A DNA stretch of 64,000 bases from Alteromonadales bacterium alter-6D02. Its GTDB lineage: Bacteria > Pseudomonadota > Gammaproteobacteria > Enterobacterales > Psychrobiaceae. Positions 35,846 to 44,674 of this stretch are shown here, piece after piece. The notes under the pieces are model-generated. The model ran no database searches. It was not told the origin of the DNA and worked only from the letters and a program-made list of their open reading frames with translations. Each line of letters begins with the position of its first letter. Within the stretch, counting starts at the first letter, position 1. Location of the stretch: positions 1 to 64,000 of the forward strand of contig PIZK01000014.1 in the NCBI GenBank assembly GCA_002835545.1, written 5' to 3'. The translations under genes were made by a program, and so were the position numbers.

Positions 35846-36031
35846 TATCTACCTATGAGAACTGATGAAGAGTTAAAACGTCAGCAAGCTCCTATATTAT
35901 ATTAGGAGTTAACTATTAATCTTAATCATAATGCAACATGCGTAAAAAAAAAAATGATCTAGGATAATTGTATTGAAAGTTATAGTGATGGGTGACTATA
36001 CATTAGCAGTATAGCCACCAGAAAGCTGCCA

Positions 36032-39000
36032 CTAAGCTGGCTTATGTTTGATATTAAATAAAATAGCATAAACCACAGGTATCACCGCCAACGTAAACAC
36101 TGTCGAGAACAGTAAACCACCAATAATTGAGATAGCCATCGGCTCCCAAAATTCACCACCCCCTAAATACAAAGGGATCAAACCAAATATCGTCGTTGCA
36201 GTGGTTAATATTATTGGACGCATCCGTTTTTGTGCCGCTTCAACTATTGCCCTTGCAGGATCGCTAGGCAGTTGTTCTTGCTCGATCTTGATACGCTCTA
36301 ATAGCACAATAGCATTGTTGATTACGATACCTGCAAGGGAAATGATACCTAGCAATGTCATAAACCCAAAGAACGATTGACCAATTAGTAAACCCGCAAC
36401 AACTCCAATCACTCCTAAAGGAATAGTTAAAAGGATAATCAATGATTTACGCATCGAATTAAACTGAGCAACCAATAATAAAATAATGATAAAACCAGCA
36501 ATCGGTAACTTATCAGCAATTGATTGATTAGCTTTTCCTGAGGATTCAAACTCACCACCCAACTCAAAGCTATAACCTAATGGCCACTTCTGTTGCTCTT
36601 GCTCAAGCCACGGCACGAGTTGCTCCAGCGCTTGCATTGCAGTAACAGAGCTATCAATTTGTGCACCGACAGTGACGGTTTTCAAACGATCACGACGTAA
36701 TATCTTCGCAGGCTCCCATATCACTTTAATATCTGCAACTTGGGTTAAAGGCACCGAACTGCCAGACGCCTGCGAATAAACGGCTAACGCTTCAAGCTTA
36801 CCGATATCTTGCCTATCAGCAGCATTAGTTCGCATAGTAACAGGGATCACTAAATCCCCATCACGGTATTGAGTTAACTCCAGCCCAGATAAACCCGTTT
36901 GCAATGATATGGCTATATCTTTACTCGAGACTCCAGCACGGCGGGCACGGGTTTGATCGATATCGACTTGAAGCTTTTTAATTGGCAGGCCCCAGTTATC
37001 ACTAATCGCTTTTAAACCACTAACCATAGCCATTTGCTGCTTCACCTGATCAACAATTGCAAATATTTTGGTTGAGTCAGACCCCTTAATTCGAACTTCA
37101 ACAGGATTAGCTATTGGCGCACCATTTTCAATCTTTCTTAATTTCACCAGCAAGTCAGGAAAGTTATTAAAAGTGTAAGCTTCTAATTGCTCCATCACTT
37201 GATCGATTTCATGCTGCGAAGTCAAATTAATCACAAAAAGTGCATAGTTTGAGCTGCTTGGTTTCGGGCTATGCGTCAATAGAAAACGTGGGCCACCATT
37301 ACCGATATAATTAACCCAATTAATGACACCCGCTTGCCCCGCTTCCTTAATTTGTAGCTCATCCGCTATATAGCGCTCAATTTGCTGCGAAATCGACTCC
37401 GTTGTCTCAATGGTTGTACCCATTGGCATCTCTATTTCCATTTTAAAAAATGCACGGTCAGATGGTGGAAAGAAAATCTTAGGCACAAAGTTAATCGCCC
37501 AAATAGCCACTACAAATAAACAGACCGTTACTCCAACCGTTAACCAACGAAAACGGATCAAACCATACAATGCGCTGCGGTATGTCGAATAAATGGGTGT
37601 ATCAAAAGACTGTTGCTGCTTTTTCACTTTCATGAAATAAACACACAACATAGGGATCACCGTCATCGACAAAATCCATGAACATAATAAGGTAATGGTC
37701 ACTACTTTAAATAATGAAGCCGTATACTCACCCGTTGATGACTCTGCTAAAAAGATTGGTAAAAAAGCAGCGGCTGTCGTTAACGATGATGTTAGGAGTG
37801 GAACTTTCAACTCATCCGCACTTTCAACCGCAGCATCTATAGGCTTTTTACCATTTTCCATCTGCACCATGATGCTCTCAGACATGACAATGCCATTATC
37901 CACCAGCATACCTAACGCGATAATTAATGCGGCTAATGAAATCTGATCAATACCAATATTAAATACTGACATCACTAAAATTCCAAACACCATGCTTGAT
38001 GGAATCAAGACAGCAACGATTAACCCTGTACGTAAGCCTAAGCTAAACAGCATCACGATAGTCACAATCAATACGGCTTGAATTAAGTTACTCGAGAAAT
38101 CATCAACCTTTGCTTCAACATCTTTTGGTAAAAAAGAAATTAATTCAAATTCAACACCAATTGGGTAAATGCTATTGAAACGCTCAAGCGATTCAGTCAC
38201 CTGTTGACCCAACAAAATATTGTTGCCCCCTTCTCGCATCGCAACAGCAATCGATAATCCACGCTCACCCGTTAGGCTGACTTTACTTTGCGCAGGATCA
38301 ACATAGCTACGGCTAACGGTGACCAGATCACTTAAATAATGTACACGATCGCTACCAGGAATTTGGATAATAGTTTTTCTAATATCATCAATCGTTTCAA
38401 AGTTACCCGTAGGTTCTAAAGCAATTTTTTCCGAACCTAAATTAATTGAACCGCCAGGAATAACAATATTACGACTGGCTAACTGATCACTTAACTGCCC
38501 TGGCGAAATGCCTAACTCTGCCAACTGTGCATTATTATATTCAATAAAAATACGCTCTTCTTGCTCACCAAAAATATCAACTTTGGCACTTTCAGATAAG
38601 CGTAATAGGTCATCTTTTACGAAATCCGCGACCTCTTTCATTTCACGGTAACTATACCCTTCAGCCGTTAGGCCTAAAACAATGCCAAACACATCACCAA
38701 ATTCATCGTTAATGATTGGTGTTTGCGCTTCACTAGGTAAACTGCTTTGTACCCCTTCAACTTTACGGCGTAATTTATCCCAAATTGGACGTAATTCGGT
38801 ATAACTTTCTTTTACGTTAGCACTAATGATGGACACACCAGTTCGAGATTCGCTGTTGACGAAATCTAACTCAGGAAGCTCTTGAATTGCTTTTTCCAAC
38901 TTATCTGTGACTAACAGTTCAACACGTTCAGGGCTAGCACCGGGGAAGTAAGTAATAACTTGCGCGGTACGGATAATAAACCCGGGATCATAGTCCTTCG

Positions 39001-39097
39001 GCATTTCTTTAAATGAACTCATGCCCAAAAACAAGATAACCAACAGCAACAATAATGTGGTCCGGTTATTAGTGATCGCTAAGCGAGTAATATTCAT
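36032..39097 (-). CDS. RND-family efflux pump inner-membrane transporter
   Basis: A 1021-residue proton-driven transporter of the AcrB/MexB-type HAE1 group: an N-terminal helix, two large periplasmic loops and two sets of helices. The first set contains the proton-relay motif ALGMLVDNGIVMSE with the characteristic aspartate, and the second ends with TTATTIFGLIPLYLGGG. Length and layout are normal. It lies 15 bp after a membrane-fusion gene in a three-gene operon without an outer-membrane TolC partner, so an unlinked TolC is presumably used. Substrate is unknown. Confidence 0.94.
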   Translation of the reverse strand: MNITRLAITNNRTTLLLLLVILFLGMSSFKEMPKDYDPGFIIRTAQVITYFPGASPERVELLVTDKLEKAIQELPELDFVNSESRTGVSIISANVKESYTELRPIWDKLRRKVEGVQSSLPSEAQTPIINDEFGDVFGIVLGLTAEGYSYREMKEVADFVKDDLLRLSESAKVDIFGEQEERIFIEYNNAQLAELGISPGQLSDQLASRNIVIPGGSINLGSEKIALEPTGNFETIDDIRKTIIQIPGSDRVHYLSDLVTVSRSYVDPAQSKVSLTGERGLSIAVAMREGGNNILLGQQVTESLERFNSIYPIGVEFELISFLPKDVEAKVDDFSSNLIQAVLIVTIVMLFSLGLRTGLIVAVLIPSSMVFGILVMSVFNIGIDQISLAALIIALGMLVDNGIVMSESIMVQMENGKKPIDAAVESADELKVPLLTSSLTTAAAFLPIFLAESSTGEYTASLFKVVTITLLCSWILSMTVIPMLCVYFMKVKKQQQSFDTPIYSTYRSALYGLIRFRWLTVGVTVCLFVVAIWAINFVPKIFFPPSDRAFFKMEIEMPMGTTIETTESISQQIERYIADELQIKEAGQAGVINWVNYIGNGGPRFLLTHSPKPSSSNYALFVINLTSQHEIDQVMEQLEAYTFNNFPDLLVKLRKIENGAPIANPVEVRIKGSDSTKIFAIVDQVKQQMAMVSGLKAISDNWGLPIKKLQVDIDQTRARRAGVSSKDIAISLQTGLSGLELTQYRDGDLVIPVTMRTNAADRQDIGKLEALAVYSQASGSSVPLTQVADIKVIWEPAKILRRDRLKTVTVGAQIDSSVTAMQALEQLVPWLEQEQQKWPLGYSFELGGEFESSGKANQSIADKLPIAGFIIILLLVAQFNSMRKSLIILLTIPLGVIGVVAGLLIGQSFFGFMTLLGIISLAGIVINNAIVLLERIKIEQEQLPSDPARAIVEAAQKRMRPIILTTATTIFGLIPLYLGGGEFWEPMAISIIGGLLFSTVFTLAVIPVVYAILFNIKHKPA

Positions 39098-39112
39098 TTA
39101 TCTATTCCCTGC

Positions 39113-40186
39113 TTAAAATTTCACTAAAAGGCCGTTTGAGACTTTACTCATACCAGCAGTAATCACAGCATCACCTTCAGCTAAGCCAGTATAAACTTCG
39201 ATGCCCAAAGGCGTAATATCACCGATGGTAACGATTTTTTTACTCACCTTACCAACCCCTTCTGACTGACGAGATACAACATAAACATAGTGGTTGTTGT
39301 TATCCTTTAAAACCGTGTTTGCAGGTAGATAAAAACTCGGTTCAGTCGCATCAGGAATATTTATCTGAGCTAATACCGTGGCCGTCATCCCCGGCAAGAT
39401 AGAATGCTCTTTGACCGCCGCCATAGTAAAAGTAACTTCATAAGTCTTGGTTTGCTCATCAGCTAAGGTCGCAACTTCGCTAAAGGTAAGTGGAAACCTC
39501 TTACCTTCAATCGAATTAAATGCAGCATAAACCTGCCCTTGATTTGTATCTTTGCGCAAGCGAATCATCATGCTTTCAGGAATATTAACGATCAGTTTTA
39601 CTTGACTAATATCGTGTAAACGAACAATTGCTGACTTTGCACTAATTTCTTGATAGCGTTCAGTGTATTTTTTGGCAATCACACCAGAAAAAGAAGCGTG
39701 AAGAGTGGTATAAGCTAAATTATTCTTAGCACTATCAAGCTGGGCTTGAGCCCCATTAAACGCCGCTCTTAATTGTTCAAATTCTGCTTTTGAAATATAA
39801 CTAGTTTTAATCAATTGCTTGGCGCGATCAAAATCCGACTTTGCCTTATCAAACGATGATTGGGCTGATTTTAATTGAATAGCAATATCAGTATCGTTCA
39901 ATTTAGCAATAACCTGCCCTTGCTTAACAAAGTCACCTTGTTTAACCAAAAACTCAGATAATTCACCTGATACCTTAAACGACAAGTCTGCTTTACGCGC
40001 AGCATCAACAACGGCGGTGAATTCATATTCACGGGCATTATCAAACGACTCTAATACCACTGTTTTCACAGGTCGTAGTGGCGGTTGTGCGTCTTGAATT
40101 TTTTCCTGTTGACCACACCCAGCTACAGTGACTGCGCAAAAGGTTGCAGCACATAATGCTTGAGCGAATTTTCCATACTTATTCAT
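39113..40186 (-). CDS. RND efflux membrane-fusion (periplasmic adaptor) lipoprotein
   Basis: A 357-residue adaptor joining the RND pump to an outer-membrane channel. It has a lipoprotein signal (CAVTVAGCGQQ; lipidated Cys about 24), a lipoyl half-motif pair (SFKVSGELSEFLVKQGDFVKQGQVIAKL and, after the coiled hairpin, YTTLHASFSGVIAKKYTER), a coiled-coil hairpin rich in Lys/Ala between them, and a C-terminal beta-barrel/membrane-proximal part. It is encoded between a DUF3313-like lipoprotein and the RND gene. Confidence 0.93.
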   Translation of the reverse strand: MNKYGKFAQALCAATFCAVTVAGCGQQEKIQDAQPPLRPVKTVVLESFDNAREYEFTAVVDAARKADLSFKVSGELSEFLVKQGDFVKQGQVIAKLNDTDIAIQLKSAQSSFDKAKSDFDRAKQLIKTSYISKAEFEQLRAAFNGAQAQLDSAKNNLAYTTLHASFSGVIAKKYTERYQEISAKSAIVRLHDISQVKLIVNIPESMMIRLRKDTNQGQVYAAFNSIEGKRFPLTFSEVATLADEQTKTYEVTFTMAAVKEHSILPGMTATVLAQINIPDATEPSFYLPANTVLKDNNNHYVYVVSRQSEGVGKVSKKIVTIGDITPLGIEVYTGLAEGDAVITAGMSKVSNGLLVKF

Positions 40187-40234
40187 GGTAAGCCTTTTCT
40201 ATTTCTATGTGTTCTAGGGGTTAGCCTTAATAAT

Positions 40235-40924
40235 CTAAGGCTGTTCACGCACTTCAACTAAACGAGCAACAAAACTAGTCGCCCAAGCATCTAACAACTG
40301 CTTGACAGCCGTAAGGTTATCTTGACCGTCATTGGCTAGGGTAGCATCAACATATTTGGTTGCCATCACCGCAAAAATCCGCTCCTTCTTAATTCCTTTA
40401 AGAAACTCCATCTCTACTGAAACCTTGGTAATAACGTCTTTTTTGTCCGTCATTTTCAAATAAGCAGCGTTACCAGCATTTAAGACAATCCGAAATGGAA
40501 TTAAATCCGTTGGAGCCAGCTCTGGTTCATCAAAACGTACCCCTGAAAAGGCCCCTCGTATTGTTAACGTATCACGACGCGCAAACTTGACTAAACGGTA
40601 ATTGTTAGCGCTTAATTTCTCACGCATAACCTGGTCAAAGTAGATAGATAGTTCAGCCAGTTGCTTCGGATTAAACGTAGTATTCGGCCCTGGCGTGAGC
40701 CACATTTCAAATGGTACTAATTTGATATCTTTGACTTTAGCAATAGTGTCACGCCCAAAGCCTGGCGCTCGATACACCTTGGCATAATCATGCTCTTTTG
40801 AGTCAACAAAACCGTCATAATTCTTTAAAAAGCCTGACTTAGCTTGATTTGTAGTCGAAGCACAGCCTCCCAACAAGAAAAAGGTACTGATAACAATAAA
40901 AGTTAATAATGTTGAATGTCTCAT
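40235..40924 (-). CDS. DUF3313-like lipoprotein, first gene of the RND operon
   Basis: A 229-residue lipoprotein (signal STFFLLGGCAS; lipidated Cys about 21). The mature part (GFLKNYDGF near its start, then KLVPFEMWLTPG and LRGAFSGV-type strands) fits the DUF3313 family of periplasmic lipoproteins, whose function is not established. It precedes the adaptor gene by 48 bp, so it probably assists or is coexpressed with the efflux system. The family call is from pattern memory and not from a search. Confidence 0.72.
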   Translation of the reverse strand: MRHSTLLTFIVISTFFLLGGCASTTNQAKSGFLKNYDGFVDSKEHDYAKVYRAPGFGRDTIAKVKDIKLVPFEMWLTPGPNTTFNPKQLAELSIYFDQVMREKLSANNYRLVKFARRDTLTIRGAFSGVRFDEPELAPTDLIPFRIVLNAGNAAYLKMTDKKDVITKVSVEMEFLKGIKKERIFAVMATKYVDATLANDGQDNLTAVKQLLDAWATSFVARLVEVREQP

Positions 40925-40996
40925 CGATTTTCCATTTCATACATTTAGGTAACGGTGCTAGCTAGCAACGCTACAATAAAATAAAACTAGTAAAAC

Positions 40997-41039
40997 AATA
41001 ACGCTATACTTGAGTAAAGTATTCAAGTATAGCGTTATT
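40997..41039 (-). terminator. 17-bp perfect stem-loop downstream of the DUF6491-like gene
   Basis: aataacgctatacttga pairs perfectly with tcaagtatagcgttatt around a 9-base loop. It is 41 bases beyond the stop of the minus-strand gene at 41081 and 73 bases upstream of the RND operon start. The trailing T content is only GTTTTAC, so it may be a terminator, a boundary element or a regulatory palindrome. Confidence 0.6.
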
Positions 41040-41080
41040 AAGTAAATAAAAGGTAGTTAAACGTAACTCATCAAGTGTAT

Positions 41081-41515
41081 TTATTTTGCTTTATCTACCA
41101 TTGGTTTACCAATGGCCGATAACGTTTTCGATTGTTGCTTGTCAAGCTTATGAATCGTTTTAATAAAACACTTAAATTGTGGCTGTTCAGTGGTTGAAAC
41201 CGAATCGAACTTCGCACTCAACATTGAGCTCATTCCTTGATGCAATATGATACTATGTGAAAATGTTAAATCAGGGCAATAGCCATTAACTTGCAGTAAA
41301 TATTTTTGCTTAGGTGATGTTGAAATAATTAAGTAATCATCCGTTAGTGACTGCCAACTATTAAACCTAAAACCTTTAATTTTATCTAAGCTTTCAAGTT
41401 TATTTTCTACAATAAACTGTGCGTATTGAGCATTTTTCTCAGACGTTGATAAACTAGGTTGATTGGCACAACCAACTATCATTAACACTACCAATACTGT
41501 TATTACTTTATTCAT
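41081..41515 (-). CDS. small DUF6491-like lipoprotein
   Basis: A 144-residue lipoprotein (signal VLVVLMIVGCANQ, lipidated Cys near 16). The mature domain has a 'KI.GFRFNSWQSL.DDYLIIST' segment followed by two further cysteines (GYCPDL and FKCFI), the pattern I associate with DUF6491 envelope lipoproteins of unknown function. The frame is open to a GTG at 41521, but ATG 41515 has GGAG five bases upstream. It lies between the efflux operon and a His-rich secreted protein and is probably separately transcribed. Confidence 0.65.
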   Translation of the reverse strand: MNKVITVLVVLMIVGCANQPSLSTSEKNAQYAQFIVENKLESLDKIKGFRFNSWQSLTDDYLIISTSPKQKYLLQVNGYCPDLTFSHSIILHQGMSSMLSAKFDSVSTTEQPQFKCFIKTIHKLDKQQSKTLSAIGKPMVDKAK

Positions 41516-41588
41516 TACCACTCCAAAAATCTCATCTTTAACACTGAATTAATTAACGCTATTTAACCTTGCCTGATGACAAAAGTCA

Positions 41589-42152
41589 CTAGGTCATTTT
41601 CCATGAACCATCCGCTTGTAGACACGCTGTACCGTAAGCCGATTCAGTCTTACCACCAACAATGATTTGCTGTTGAAACTCGCGACAAGTAAGTCCTGCG
41701 CTATTTGTACCTTCCTTCGTTGTCATTACATAACCTGAAGAGTCTTTTGTGTGCCAATCAATTTTCTCACCAACTTTAGCGTTCGTTGCGGTAATTTGCG
41801 CTGCTTCATGTTCACGCTGAGCTTGCTCATTCAGGTTATCTAATAACTTTAAAGTAATTGCAGTAAACGTTAACCACTTCCAAGCATCATTATCGGTATG
41901 GTAATGACCGTAACCTATATAAGCATGACCGTGAGGCCTAATAATCACAATATTACGAAAACTGCGATGTCGTGGAGCGACAATCACTTTATGACCTCGG
42001 TGGGGAATGGCACGATGCTTCACATCACGATGATCATACCGAGCCTCTTGGCGGTTGTCTTGACGGCGCTCACCACTATTATGAGCAAGCGCTACCTGAC
42101 TTACCATTACAGACACACATAATATCATCATCACTTTAATTATATATTTCAT
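41589..42152 (-). CDS. secreted His/Arg-rich surface-antigen-like protein
   Basis: A 187-residue exported protein (signal ending VALAHN). The mature N-terminal third is rich in His and Arg (about residues 25-75), then a short hydrophobic stretch (AWKWLTFTAITLKLL), a helical linker, and a C-terminal domain with TCREFQQQIIVGGKTESAYG followed by ACLQADGSWKM. That ending is typical of the 17-kDa/RT0821-type surface-antigen domain, including its two cysteines. A metal-binding or envelope role is possible but unproven. ATG 42152 has GGAG seven bases upstream. Confidence 0.7.
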   Translation of the reverse strand: MKYIIKVMMILCVSVMVSQVALAHNSGERRQDNRQEARYDHRDVKHRAIPHRGHKVIVAPRHRSFRNIVIIRPHGHAYIGYGHYHTDNDAWKWLTFTAITLKLLDNLNEQAQREHEAAQITATNAKVGEKIDWHTKDSSGYVMTTKEGTNSAGLTCREFQQQIIVGGKTESAYGTACLQADGSWKMT

Positions 42153-42356
42153 CACCTAGCTCCTTTATTTAACAGTAAATATATCGAATAGAGAGAGTCT
42201 CTACTCGCTTTGTGAGTGTATGATGTCAAATCCATAAAATAACTACGCCACAATTTATGCCAAACGTTGTGCTAAATGCGACAACTTAATAGAATTCCTT
42301 GTATACTGAACAAGAAAACTAATCAAAACCAATTTATTCAATAAGTTAAATAAATT

Positions 42357-43364
42357 ATGAGCCAAACTACATTGTCTACAATCCCAAAACTTTTAATCCA
42401 AGTACTTGAGGTGAATGAGATCGATGCTAGAGCCGTTTTTAAACAAGCCGGCATTGAGTTTGATTCAATAGATGATAAAAATCACCGCATCCCAATGGAG
42501 GATATGGCCACGTTATGGCAGCATTGTGTCAAAGCAACGAATAACCCTGAATTAGGACTTATCGCTGCTTCTTTATTTCATCCAGCTTATTTAAAGGGGG
42601 TTGGCATGGCTTGGATGGCAAGCGCCAATCTCGAACAGGGTTTACGCCGTTTTATTGAAAATAGTCAACTTATCAATACGGCAATGCAAATAGAATTACT
42701 CGAAAAACAAGATGAATTAGTCATCCAATACTCTCCACCACAAAGTAGACAGCGTGTTAGCCCTCACCCATGTGCGATTCAGCTTGGTGTAGGATTTTTC
42801 TTAAAAATGTTTCGTCTAGCAGCATCCAAAAATATTCCAGCGACTGCCGTATACTTTACGTTTGATATAACTGACTCATTACCTGCTTATGAAGAATTTT
42901 TTCAATGTAAGATATACCCAAACAGTACAATGAACGGCATCGCATTCTCCAAATCATTACTAAGTGAGCTCCTTCCAACCTATGATGCAGAGTTGGTTGA
43001 GTTAAACGAAATAGCGATAAAGAACTATCTAAAAACGATGAAACAAAGTCAGGTGTGTGTTGAGGTGGTTAATATTATTACCGAGCGATTAGACAAGGAA
43101 AGTGTTACAGAGGAAGCCGTGGCTTACCGAATGAATATGAGTAAACGCACTCTACAAAGAAAATTAAATGCTGAAAGCGCGTCTTTTCTAGGCTTATTGA
43201 CCTCAGTGAGAGTTTCACTGGCTAAACAACACCTAACAACAACCAGTGCGAGTGTCACCGAAATAGCTTATTTACTCGGTTACAGCTCGCCAAGTACTTT
43301 TGCTCGTGCTTTTAAACAAAAAACCAACCGCTCTCCCAATGAGTATCGTCAGCAAAACACATAG
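42357..43364 (+). CDS. AraC-family transcriptional regulator
   Basis: A 335-residue regulator with an N-terminal ligand domain of the AraC_binding_2/OruR type (about 1-200; LGLIAASLFHPAYLKGVGMA) and a C-terminal double helix-turn-helix (about 235-330) with VTEIAYLLGYSSPSTFARAF and the closing F....NRSPNEYR. It converges on the diguanylate cyclase gene, with a gap of only four bases. Its targets are unknown; nearby candidates are the envelope genes at 41-42 kb or the signalling cluster. Confidence 0.9.
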   Translation: MSQTTLSTIPKLLIQVLEVNEIDARAVFKQAGIEFDSIDDKNHRIPMEDMATLWQHCVKATNNPELGLIAASLFHPAYLKGVGMAWMASANLEQGLRRFIENSQLINTAMQIELLEKQDELVIQYSPPQSRQRVSPHPCAIQLGVGFFLKMFRLAASKNIPATAVYFTFDITDSLPAYEEFFQCKIYPNSTMNGIAFSKSLLSELLPTYDAELVELNEIAIKNYLKTMKQSQVCVEVVNIITERLDKESVTEEAVAYRMNMSKRTLQRKLNAESASFLGLLTSVRVSLAKQHLTTTSASVTEIAYLLGYSSPSTFARAFKQKTNRSPNEYRQQNT

Positions 43365-43368
43365 CCTA

Positions 43369-44634
43369 TTATGATTTAGCTAACTCAATCCGGTCTCTGC
43401 CATTCTCTTTGGCTAAATACATCGCCTTGTCAGCGCTGTGTAATAACTCATCAAACGAATTACAACCATCAACTAGCGTTGCCACTCCGATACTGATCGT
43501 TACTGAAATATTATGCGTGTCGGTATGGAACCGATTAATCCTCAATGAACTCTGGATACGACTTGCGTTTTCTTCAGCCCCTGCGATATCACAGTGAGGT
43601 AATAAAATGATAAACTCTTCCCCGCCATATCGACCCAAAAAGTCTACCTCACGAATTTCTTTTTTACAGACACGACATAAGTGTTGTAGTAATTGGTCTC
43701 CAACTAAGTGCCCGTAATTATCATTAACTTGTTTAAAATAATCACAATCCAAGAGCAAAATCGATAATGACGATTGGTGTCGCCGAGCACGATTAAATTC
43801 CATCACTCCACGTTCAAACAATGCTCGTCGATTGGCAACGCCTGTCAACTGGTCGGTATTAGATAATTGCTTTAATACTTCTGTCCGTTGTTCAACAAGC
43901 TCTTGTAATTTATCCCTTGATACTGTGGTTTTATTTAATAGCTCACTCATGTGATTAAATTTTTCGGCGAACAACGCAAACTCTTCCGTCTTATATGATA
44001 GTTCGACCTTGGCGACCTGACCGATGTTTATCTCATTAATACCTCGCTGTATATCTGCTATTGAGGTTTTTAATAGTCGGTTAATTATCAGTACCGCCCA
44101 CATCAAGCCTGCAACACCAAAAGTAAGCACGACTGCATTTATGAATAACTGTTGGGTTGTCACTTCTTCAATATCGTTACTCACAATACTAGCGAGATGT
44201 TGTGAATCCTCTTTAATCGACTCCACTTGAATTAATAAGCGCTCAATCAGGTGCTCTTTAACAACCTGTGTTATATCACCTTCATCAAGCGCTATTAATT
44301 GTTGGTATAAAATTAACATACTGCGATTTTGGCTAACAATACTGTTATGTAAAGAGAGCATGTTAGGAGACAGAGCAGGTGGTGAATTTAAAATTAATGA
44401 AAAGTTATTATGGTTCTGAACCCAAAAATGCGGTTGAGCGCGAAAGGACGGCAGCTTATTAGTAAATATGTTATGTGCTAATAGATTTACACTCGTATTC
44501 ACTTGCTGCGAATAACTAAAGCGCTCTAGGGCGAGATTCACTGATTGCCAAGAAAGCAATAAGCTTGTAATAATAAATACAAAGAATACACAAGCACTAA
44601 TGATTAATAAATATAACCGTTTCGTTAGCCCCAT
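43369..44634 (-). CDS. membrane diguanylate cyclase paired with an NMT1-like lipoprotein
   Basis: A 421-residue inner-membrane enzyme that should make c-di-GMP from two GTP. Order: helix (about 8-28), mostly helical periplasmic domain (about 30-160), helix (about 163-185), HAMP-like linker and coiled coil (about 186-255), GGDEF domain (about 258-418). The active site is GGEEF and an RxxD inhibitory site (REVD) lies five residues upstream, so it should be active and product-inhibited. It is the second gene after a solute-binding lipoprotein (40-bp gap), suggesting that the loaded lipoprotein contacts its periplasmic domain. Confidence 0.9.
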   Translation of the reverse strand: MGLTKRLYLLIISACVFFVFIITSLLLSWQSVNLALERFSYSQQVNTSVNLLAHNIFTNKLPSFRAQPHFWVQNHNNFSLILNSPPALSPNMLSLHNSIVSQNRSMLILYQQLIALDEGDITQVVKEHLIERLLIQVESIKEDSQHLASIVSNDIEEVTTQQLFINAVVLTFGVAGLMWAVLIINRLLKTSIADIQRGINEINIGQVAKVELSYKTEEFALFAEKFNHMSELLNKTTVSRDKLQELVEQRTEVLKQLSNTDQLTGVANRRALFERGVMEFNRARRHQSSLSILLLDCDYFKQVNDNYGHLVGDQLLQHLCRVCKKEIREVDFLGRYGGEEFIILLPHCDIAGAEENASRIQSSLRINRFHTDTHNISVTISIGVATLVDGCNSFDELLHSADKAMYLAKENGRDRIELAKS

Positions 44635-44674
44635 TATTTATAAGTACCTTGTATTATATTAATAATTTAATCCA

